From Rhodanobacter sp. OK091 (GTDB lineage: Bacteria; Pseudomonadota; Gammaproteobacteria; Xanthomonadales; Rhodanobacteraceae): a stretch of 64,000 nt of DNA. Both the position numbers and the translations under genes were made by a program. Location of the stretch: the NCBI RefSeq assembly GCF_900142825.1, contig NZ_FRCH01000001.1, forward strand, positions 1,674,001 to 1,738,000, in the 5' to 3' direction. The notes beneath the pieces were generated by a model, which made no database searches, was not told the DNA's origin, and was given only the letters and a program-made list of their open reading frames with translations. Of the stretch, positions 11,818 to 18,308 are shown one piece after another. Position 1 is the stretch's first letter, and each line of letters opens with the position of its first letter.

Positions 11818-12093
11818 TGTATCGGCAGGTGATCGTGCGCGTTGGCCCTCCCAGCGATTGACGTCACGAAATACCGGCAATAAGTGTCGCTGGGAGTGGC
11901 GTCTTGACACTTTTGTCCTGCAAGTTACAGCCAAATACTGACACTTATTTTGTGCGACTTTAAGGAATTCGATCAGTTGGTAGGTCAAGTTGCGGAGTTG
12001 CGTCCGTTGGGATGCTTGGCCTTGAGACTGTTATCAGTCTGATCTGGTGGTGTGCCGTGGCAACAACGGTGTCGAGGCGTTGGTAGGAGGCCA
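11818..12093. other. Non-coding island edge with repeated GACACTT motifs
   Basis: No credible gene. AATAAGTGTC (11879-11888) and its reverse complement GACACTTATT (11940-11949) bracket 71 bp, and a third GACACTT lies at 11906-11912. Repeated short sites beside a tRNA 3' end could be integrase arm-type sites or a remnant of a mobile-element end. Neither an integrase nor a transposase gene was found. Confidence 0.35.
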
Positions 12094-13089
12094 TTACACG
12101 GGAAATTCTGCGCCCAGCAACTTGTAAAGCTGGTCCAGTTCTCTTCGGCTTTTCTCGTCCTTGGGCTCGCGATCCGCACCGAAGATATCTGGGTAAAGAC
12201 TCGGGGCGTCGACGGACACGGTAATTTTTTCTCTCATCCCGTCCGACATTTCAGTTGCGATCACAGATCGCACGGTGAAATAGCGCAACATGTTGTGAAG
12301 CGGGGAATCTGCTGTCTTGAATTTGCCATTCTTGAATGGTCCGCCGCTCACGCCGGCTCGTTGGATGAAGTTGGTCAGCGTTCCGGCGACACGAGAGATC
12401 GACTGGATATCACCCAGGGCATTGCCGGGATTGAAGTTCTCCGGCTTCCCAGCGAACTTCAACACTAGTCGGGCGTCCTCGCACCCATACACGCGTGCGA
12501 TTGTCACCAGCACCACTGGGTGACCCGTGCTGATCCCAAGCTCCTGTGCTTTGGTGCAAAGTACTTCAGCCATTTTCAGACGCTTCCCTTCTGCAGTTTT
12601 GCTGTGCAGACCCTGGTCATTCGCGAACTGAAGGAACGCCAGGTACGCTGGGCCTGACTGCTCAGGATGGGCTCCGAACAAGTCGGTCGCATACGCCTCG
12701 ACGAGGTCCCAAGGCTCGATCACACGCGCGTTCTTGAAGAAGGCGCCCATGGCATCCCAGTCACGCTGCGCCTCGGCGACAAACTCCTGAACAGAAAACT
12801 TGCTGCGTTGGTCGCTGGCCTTCTCCATCAGGGCAGGAAGGTAGGACACGCTGTTGTGTGGGAGGTCGAGCCCCTGAAGAACCTGGATCGACTCCTTGTG
12901 ATGCTCGTCCTTGAAGCTCTGGGTCGGGAGATAGATCTTGATGTGGCCGATCGCACAAATGTCCAGGAAGTAGACGGTGGGCACCCTCAGCATCCATTGC
13001 TGCATGGCGGAAATGAATGCCTCGGCCTGGTCCCGAGGAACACTCACTTGCATCGTGATCTGATTGAACTGAGGCGCGGGCGGATTCAT
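12094..13089 (-). CDS. Hypothetical protein of the island, possible PIN-like N-terminus
   Basis: A 331-residue soluble protein that I do not recognise. The start at 13089 has a good Shine-Dalgarno (AAGGAG, 5 nt upstream). Residues ~38-50 read 'TVYFLDICAIGHIKIYL', which resembles the first beta-strand and Asp of PIN-like nucleases (xxFLDxxxxxxxI), but the remaining acidic residues cannot be placed with confidence. A later stretch 'HPVVLVTIARVYGCEDARLV' also resembles a helix found in such proteins. It lies next to the tRNA, is separated from the defence operon by 181 nt, and is probably transcribed on its own. It may be an extra island effector; function unknown. Confidence 0.7.
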   Translation of the reverse strand: MNPPAPQFNQITMQVSVPRDQAEAFISAMQQWMLRVPTVYFLDICAIGHIKIYLPTQSFKDEHHKESIQVLQGLDLPHNSVSYLPALMEKASDQRSKFSVQEFVAEAQRDWDAMGAFFKNARVIEPWDLVEAYATDLFGAHPEQSGPAYLAFLQFANDQGLHSKTAEGKRLKMAEVLCTKAQELGISTGHPVVLVTIARVYGCEDARLVLKFAGKPENFNPGNALGDIQSISRVAGTLTNFIQRAGVSGGPFKNGKFKTADSPLHNMLRYFTVRSVIATEMSDGMREKITVSVDAPSLYPDIFGADREPKDEKSRRELDQLYKLLGAEFPV

Positions 13090-13270
13090 TGAATCTCCTT
13101 CTATTCAATTGTGCGGCTCCGGCAGAGGAGCATGTCTATTTGTGAGCGGGCACGCAGATCGTGCCCTGGTCAGTACCAGCGAGATGGTCAGGTGTCATGA
13201 TGTTCAGTCATTGCCGGAATCTGCACTGTGCAGAAAATATCTGCTAAAGCAGCGAATATTTTGCACGTGA
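13090..13270. promoter_or_regulatory. Intergenic region with hairpins after the defence operon
   Basis: Read on the minus strand, two hairpins follow the Vsr stop: TCTGCA-CAG-TGCAGA and GGGCACG-ATCTG-CGTGCCC. The first follows an A/T-rich stretch and may end the operon transcript. The promoter of the next gene must also lie here. No clear -35/-10 pair was identified. Confidence 0.35.
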
Positions 13271-13687
13271 TCAGGCTCTACGAAGCTTGCCCACTTTTGC
13301 CTCAATGCGTTGAATGCAGCGTTCAAGATTCTTTTTCACGTCATGCTCCCAAACCCTCATGACCGCCCAGTCATTGCAGCGCAGGAGCGTCGTGTGCCGG
13401 AGGTCGCGCGCCATGTTCCCAGCAATTTTTTCGCGCCAATAGGGCGCGAGCTTGTGCGACCACTGGTCGAACTTCCATCCGTGCCAGAAGTCGCCATCGA
13501 TGAATATGGCGAGTCGAATCTTGGTGAAGACGACATCTGGCTTGCCCGCAAGCCATGCTGCATTCACTCGAAAGCGGTACCCGCGTCTGTGTAGTTCCTT
13601 CCTCACGGCAAGCTCCACTTTGGTGTCCCGGCTGCGGATCTGTGACATGGTCATACGCCGTTGTTCGGGCGTCATGTTGTCAGCCAT
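13271..13687 (-). CDS. Vsr-family DNA mismatch endonuclease (zinc ligands altered)
   Basis: A 138-residue very-short-patch-repair-type nuclease. Vsr enzymes nick beside T:G mismatches that arise by deamination of 5-methylcytosine, so it fits the C5 methyltransferase of the operon. Visible family marks: 'MTPEQRRMTMSQIRSRDTK' at the start, catalytic Asp in 'GKPDVVF' (near residue 52), and 'FIDGDFWHGW', where the His after FW matches the catalytic His. In E. coli Vsr the equivalent stretch is GCFWH followed by His and Cys zinc ligands, with a later WEC; here those read GDFWHGW and 'VWEHDV', so the structural zinc site looks lost. The start at 13687 overlaps the previous gene by 8 nt; 13675 is an alternative. 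Confidence 0.88.
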   Translation of the reverse strand: MADNMTPEQRRMTMSQIRSRDTKVELAVRKELHRRGYRFRVNAAWLAGKPDVVFTKIRLAIFIDGDFWHGWKFDQWSHKLAPYWREKIAGNMARDLRHTTLLRCNDWAVMRVWEHDVKKNLERCIQRIEAKVGKLRRA

Positions 13688-14486
13688 CGCGATGCCCCAG
13701 CGCGGATTCCGAGTTCTGGCGGGGAAGTGAAGCCGCCACTTGTTCGAAAACACTCTTGACGTGGCGATCGATCTCCCCTGAAGCGATCGACTCGAATGAC
13801 AAGAACGACGATAGTCGGAGGAAGCGCTTCTGCGCCTCTCGGATCAACTGGCGCCGAGTGAGATCAGAGTAGGTCTGCGATGCGGTCAGCAGTCCCGCCG
13901 CGATGGAGCCGGGCAAGCCTTCTATGCCGGCGAGCGACGGGCGCTCCATCAACTGAACCAGTTCGTCCTCTCCGAGCGCGCGCAGAAGCTCCGCCAACTG
14001 GGAAGCACCAGGTGATCGCGGCGCGAGGTGAAAGGCGCGCCACCAAAGACGCTGAAAGACGTTGCGGCGACCCGCAGCAAATCGTTCAAGCGGGGTTGCA
14101 GCATTGTCTGCCCCGCCAAATCGCCATCGGACGACGTCAGGCAGCAGGACGCAGGACAGAAATTCCCAGACGCCGCCTTTGATCGCTTCCGCAGGCGCCA
14201 TGCGCATCTGCTGTGCCAGCACGATGGAAGCCTCGGCATCGAAGGCCGCAGCCTGCTGCTGGCTTGCTGAATTCGGATATCCGGCAGTCGCCGCCAACCG
14301 GAGGAGATCGCTGCGAAGCCTGCTTAGTGCCGCGACTGTCGCGCGGGCTCCTCCCGTCGGCGTGTATTCGCAAGCAGGATGTTCGACCGAGGCCGTGCCC
14401 GCGAGCGAAGGAATGGAGGCCGCGCGGGCTGCATCAGCCAGTTGGAGGGCAATGTGGTGTGGGAGCTGAGGAAAGAGTGTCACCAT
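13680..14486 (-). CDS. Unrecognised defence-operon protein (helical, 268 aa)
   Basis: A 268-residue predicted soluble, largely helical protein beginning 'MVTLFPQLPHHIALQLADAA'. I do not recognise a family. A segment near residue 105 has 'GGVWEFLSCVLLPDVVRWRF', followed by 'ERFAAGRRNVFQRLWWRAFH', and the C-terminus has 'LMERPSLAGIEGLPGSIAAG'. The ATG directly abuts the stop of the previous gene (TGAATG), so it is translationally coupled to it. It overlaps the Vsr start by 8 nt. By position it is a structural part of the Z1/GHKL system, perhaps an adaptor or recognition subunit; this is inference from context only. Confidence 0.8.
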   Translation of the reverse strand: MVTLFPQLPHHIALQLADAARAASIPSLAGTASVEHPACEYTPTGGARATVAALSRLRSDLLRLAATAGYPNSASQQQAAAFDAEASIVLAQQMRMAPAEAIKGGVWEFLSCVLLPDVVRWRFGGADNAATPLERFAAGRRNVFQRLWWRAFHLAPRSPGASQLAELLRALGEDELVQLMERPSLAGIEGLPGSIAAGLLTASQTYSDLTRRQLIREAQKRFLRLSSFLSFESIASGEIDRHVKSVFEQVAASLPRQNSESALGHRDG

Positions 14487-15392
14487 TCAGCTCCAGAACA
14501 ACCTGAGCCGGCCCTGCAGATCGGTGCTGAAGTAATCGGACCTCTGATTTGCGGCGGCGGCCAAGCCCCGAATGCCGTCGCCGGGAAACAGCATCTGGAT
14601 CATCACGTAGATGATCCTGCCACAGCTCCCTTCAGCGTAGTCGCCGTCGCACTCGATGAAATCCTCGTTTGCCAGCGCGCCAAGAATCAAAGCTTTGGCG
14701 GTGTCGAAATAGATCGCTGAGCGAATCGCCGATGCTTCGGCATTCGGAGATTCGCCTGAAACCGCATGCACTACTCGCGGGTGTGCAGCGTTGATGAGCA
14801 GGCGAACCGAGCCAAGAAAAGGCTGTTCCAAGGCATACACATTCCAGGAGAGTCGCCATGCCGCCTCTGGGTTTGCCCAATAGCCTTTGCTGAAGTCGAC
14901 GATTTCCACGGGAAAGAACGAATGTGATGAATCCAGCTGAATCGTCTGTCTTTCCCGCAGCAGCACGGCGCCGGCATGTCGCGCCGAGAGTGGTGTACCG
15001 GAATCTTGTCGGATAGCCACCAAGACTGTGGTGTCAATATGCAGGGCTCCAGCAATGTCGCTGCCGGCAATGTCCCCAGACAGTTCGACAAGGCAGGCGT
15101 CGTCTCCGTCGGAAATTGGAATTCTGGCTAGCCCTCGGCGCAGCACGGTGCCGGGACTAGACCAGCTTGCCGCCGCCAGCAACGGAACAGTTTCGGCAAG
15201 GCCGCAGTCGGCCCGCAGACCGGCGGTATCGATGATGACCTCTCTGCGTAGCCGGAGAACAGAGCCGTAGTCGAAGCCGGACAGGACGGCAGGAAGATGC
15301 GACGGCGGCTCTGTCGATAGAACTTCCCACTCCCCTGCCGTGAGCCGGTGAGCAGCCGCTCGTTTGTAGGGGACGGCGGTTACGGTTTTCAT
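14487..15392 (-). CDS. Unrecognised defence-operon protein (301 aa)
   Basis: A 301-residue soluble protein starting 'MKTVTAVPYKRAAAHRLTAG'. The start at 15392 overlaps the stop of the GHKL ATPase gene by four bases (ATGA), which fixes it against an upstream in-frame ATG at 15467. No catalytic motif is evident. The middle appears beta-rich ('LVELSGDIAGSDIAGALHI') and the C-terminal third helical ('SAIYFDTAKALILGALANED'). Tight coupling to the ATPase suggests a stoichiometric partner. Companion genes of unknown function are common beside paraMORC-type GHKL genes in restriction-like clusters; I cannot assign this one to a named family. Confidence 0.82.
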   Translation of the reverse strand: MKTVTAVPYKRAAAHRLTAGEWEVLSTEPPSHLPAVLSGFDYGSVLRLRREVIIDTAGLRADCGLAETVPLLAAASWSSPGTVLRRGLARIPISDGDDACLVELSGDIAGSDIAGALHIDTTVLVAIRQDSGTPLSARHAGAVLLRERQTIQLDSSHSFFPVEIVDFSKGYWANPEAAWRLSWNVYALEQPFLGSVRLLINAAHPRVVHAVSGESPNAEASAIRSAIYFDTAKALILGALANEDFIECDGDYAEGSCGRIIYVMIQMLFPGDGIRGLAAAANQRSDYFSTDLQGRLRLFWS

Positions 15393-17290
15393 CCTTGCAC
15401 TCCAGCCTCCGCCTTGAGTGCAACGGAAATCATGGCATCGGGAGGAATGCTCACCGCGACGGCCCATGTGCCGCTATTGACGGGAATCTCGCAACTGACG
15501 GCGCCCGCCGCCACAATAGTGCCGGTCGGGTCCACCCACCTGATGACCCTTGGCTGTTGTGCGCCTTCAGGGGGGTCGCTCTCGAAGCCATCGGCAATGA
15601 CCACCTTGGGCAACACAAAGACTCGGGCCGGTGTGCCGTCCGGACCAGACGTTTCAAAGCGGGCGACCATCACCGCGATGCCGTCGATCAATTCGATTGC
15701 CGGTTCACCGACAAACGAAACTTGCGGCGTTACTGCACCCTTGCGCCCCGTACCGGATCGTCCGCCGGCACCGGCGCCCTTGGACGTGGTCGGTCCATTC
15801 CGGGCTGCGCCTGCGGCATCAGGACTCAGCGATGGCACAAGCGCGCCGAGCATACGAGAGAAGCCAGCCACCGAATGTGCTCCCGCTCCCGACGCCTCGA
15901 TTGTGTGCGGTGCCGCGAAAACCTCAACGGCTTCCTTCACTCTGCGCAGCGCCACCCGAATGTATGTCTTTTCGGACGCATCCAGAAGCAGATCGGGAAT
16001 CCAGTCGTCATGGGTTGGCGGCTCGGCACGGGCGAACGCGGCATCTGCGTCAGCGTCGACCCGAAACACGCCTGCGTATTCGGCCAGTTCATAAGGGACC
16101 AGCGGTCCCTCCAGGTACTTCACCACGAAGTTTGGGGCACGCATCACAGCGATGTGCTGCAGCGGCCGCCGAAGGCCGCGCTGGTACAAGCCAGCACCGT
16201 CGTCGCGTTCGCCAGCGGCAGGTTGCGAACCCATTAGGGCAGAAGGCTGTCGAACGAGAGCAAGATGACCTAGCAGCTTCTTGGGCCGCTGCGATTCGAT
16301 GGACTCCAGCACTGCACCACCGGATGGTGCTTTAGCGTACGCCGTCGCAAAAGCGCGTGCCAATAGCGCCAATTCTGGATCTTCGTGCACCGTTGGCAGC
16401 GGCAGCTCGCGACCCTCGCAGCGGACGCTGAACGACATGGTGGGAATGTGGCCGGGACCGTCGATGAGCTTTGGCCAGAAGTAGTCCATGATCGCGCGGC
16501 CCATTTGACTCAGTACCTGTTGAGGTGCAGCGCCTTCGAAGTCGGGTGCGAGAACGTAGACGGTGGTGCCGCATGCATCCGGGCTGCGCTGGACGCCACC
16601 GAGCAGCAACGCCAGCGCGTCGGCTTCGGCACCCAGTATTGGGTCAACGACCCCGTCCTGTGCCAACCGCCCCCACCAGTGCCGGCCGGTGAAGCGCTGG
16701 CCTTCAGAGCCTTGAGACTCGAACTGCGGCCCCAATGCAGCAGCCATGAATCTCGACTCGATGCCGCGTCCGTTGCTGAAGCGAGTGTGGACGCAGATGG
16801 TTTTCAGCGAGCTGGCGAGGAAGTACGCCGCCTTGCCAAAACCGTAGGTGCCGCCTGCGTATGCGCGGTTCGGCGGCCGCCCGATGTAGCGCATGAAATC
16901 TACGAAATTGGTCGACTCGCTTGGCTGCGGGACAACATTGCCACGGGTCGGGCCGCAGAGTCCGCGGGTGCCGAAATCGCTGACGGCGATTACGGGAAAG
17001 TCGCCATCCGCAAGGAGGCGGGCTTGAACATCGACGGCGAACGGTACGCTCCCAAATACCCGGGCCGCCAGTGTTCGACGTATGTCCCGGTCGAGCAGGT
17101 ATCCATCGATTTGGAACTGGACACCGCCTGCGGGTGCGATTCGTGCGTCCCAGCTGTTCTGAACTGCTTCGCGAACTAGAAGTGTGAAGCGATCTGCGCG
17201 AGGGCGCCCGAGTTGGTTCGACACGCCCTCGGCAGCGGCACCGCCCGTCGCAGAAAACAGCTCAGACTGCAGGTTCAGCGGCACCGCCAT
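15389..17290 (-). CDS. GHKL ATPase, MORC/MutL-like (paraMORC-type) defence component
   Basis: A 633-residue protein with a Bergerat-fold ATP-binding site at the N-terminus. The N-box is 'LVREAVQNSWDARI' (near residue 40), the G1 box 'IAVSDFGTRGLCGPT' (near 105) and the G2 box 'GTYGFGKAAYFLASS' (near 148). The remainder has no motif I can name and includes a Gly/Ala-rich linker around residues 525-550. Iyer, Abhiman and Aravind linked prokaryotic MORC and paraMORC GHKL proteins to restriction-modification systems with SF2 helicases and nucleases. They proposed ATP-driven remodelling or DNA-topology handling. The start at 17290 overlaps the nuclease gene by 29 nt; an upstream ATG at 17404 would add residues unlike the family start. 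Confidence 0.85.
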   Translation of the reverse strand: MAVPLNLQSELFSATGGAAAEGVSNQLGRPRADRFTLLVREAVQNSWDARIAPAGGVQFQIDGYLLDRDIRRTLAARVFGSVPFAVDVQARLLADGDFPVIAVSDFGTRGLCGPTRGNVVPQPSESTNFVDFMRYIGRPPNRAYAGGTYGFGKAAYFLASSLKTICVHTRFSNGRGIESRFMAAALGPQFESQGSEGQRFTGRHWWGRLAQDGVVDPILGAEADALALLLGGVQRSPDACGTTVYVLAPDFEGAAPQQVLSQMGRAIMDYFWPKLIDGPGHIPTMSFSVRCEGRELPLPTVHEDPELALLARAFATAYAKAPSGGAVLESIESQRPKKLLGHLALVRQPSALMGSQPAAGERDDGAGLYQRGLRRPLQHIAVMRAPNFVVKYLEGPLVPYELAEYAGVFRVDADADAAFARAEPPTHDDWIPDLLLDASEKTYIRVALRRVKEAVEVFAAPHTIEASGAGAHSVAGFSRMLGALVPSLSPDAAGAARNGPTTSKGAGAGGRSGTGRKGAVTPQVSFVGEPAIELIDGIAVMVARFETSGPDGTPARVFVLPKVVIADGFESDPPEGAQQPRVIRWVDPTGTIVAAGAVSCEIPVNSGTWAVAVSIPPDAMISVALKAEAGVQG

Positions 17291-18308
17291 CGCGGACTCC
17301 TGCAAGCGCCGCGTGGAGGCTATCCAGTATTTCCAGGTGCAGTGGTGCAGACGGGGACGCGGCAAGGTCGATCGTGTAGTGGATGTCTGACACCCCGGCT
17401 GCAAGTCCAGTGGGAGAGAAAGATGTCCCGGTCAGCCGCGGAAACGACGCAGCCACTTCGTAGACTCGACTGTCGATGACGTCGATTCGAATCTGCTGAT
17501 AGTGGGCATCATCGCGCAGGTCGTATCCGACTTGCGACAGGCGGCCCAGCAAGTCGCGCCGATCAACACCTGTGTCCAGAACCGACTGAATCAGGTCCGG
17601 CACGGTGGCGCCGGATGCGCCGTTCAGCTCCAAGCGCATGGCGCTCAGATACAGCCGGGCATCGCGGGGCGGTTCCAACTGCGTAAGGCCGTGAACGCGG
17701 AACTTCCATTCGTCGCGTCGCGTTGTGGTTTTGACCTCTAAAGCGCAGCCCTCTACTGTGAAGTCATGTCGAGCGCCATATGGCCCCTGCCAAGCCGACG
17801 TTCCCTGGGCGCTCTTTGCTGCGATGCGCACCAAGTGCCACAGTTCGCCAAACAACCCGCACAGGGCTTCTGTGGACAGAACGTTCGACGCCTCACGGTC
17901 CAACAATTCGCGCCAACGCTGAAGCGTCTGATGGCACGCCCGCAGCGGCTGGATCGCGTGACCGCGCAGCAGGCCAAGTACCTCTTCAGCGAGATGAGTA
18001 AAGACGCCGTTGAGATGTGCCTTTTGGCACGCGAGGTCGAGGTACTGCCGCTGCCCGGTATCGTCGACCAACGGCCGAGTAGTGAGATGTACGCCACCGC
18101 TGCGCCGGTCGTGCGCGGCAGGAAAGTCTGCGGCGACAGGAACCAGCACATGCCGAAGACCCAATGCATCGAGCGCCAGCAGCACCGCTCCGTCAGAGGT
18201 GGTTAGCGTCGTGTCGAAAACGCGGAACTCCCCGTGCGTTGGGCTACCGGTGCTTAATTCCAGCTGGCGCCATCCTTCACCAGTGGTCCAGGCGACTCCG
18301 CTCGTCAT
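17262..18308 (-). CDS. PD-(D/E)XK family nuclease (DUF4420-type)
   Basis: A 348-residue protein of the PD-(D/E)XK superfamily group formerly called DUF4420. The core reads Glu in 'GLFGELWHLVRIA' (near residue 155), then 'GARHDFTVEGCALEVKTTT' (near 180-195), which gives the D...(E)xK metal-binding catalytic triad. The N-terminal ~100 residues are beta-rich ('GLRHVLVPVAADFP'), possibly for DNA or partner binding. The start overlaps the Z1 gene stop by four bases (ATGA). It is the best candidate for the DNA-cutting subunit, with the Z1 ATPase as motor and the GHKL ATPase as regulator or clamp. Confidence 0.88.
   Translation of the reverse strand: MTSGVAWTTGEGWRQLELSTGSPTHGEFRVFDTTLTTSDGAVLLALDALGLRHVLVPVAADFPAAHDRRSGGVHLTTRPLVDDTGQRQYLDLACQKAHLNGVFTHLAEEVLGLLRGHAIQPLRACHQTLQRWRELLDREASNVLSTEALCGLFGELWHLVRIAAKSAQGTSAWQGPYGARHDFTVEGCALEVKTTTRRDEWKFRVHGLTQLEPPRDARLYLSAMRLELNGASGATVPDLIQSVLDTGVDRRDLLGRLSQVGYDLRDDAHYQQIRIDVIDSRVYEVAASFPRLTGTSFSPTGLAAGVSDIHYTIDLAASPSAPLHLEILDSLHAALAGVRDGGAAEPAV

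Noticed and set aside
11746..11988. An 80-codon minus-strand frame crossing the tRNA
   Set aside because: It reads through the tRNA antisense, giving the well-known spurious 'HQDSNLEPKDYESSALTIEL' peptide; not a gene.
13141..13260. Hairpins considered as the start of a CRISPR or retron-like structure
   Set aside because: The stems are different from each other, with no regular repeats or spacers and no reverse transcriptase nearby.
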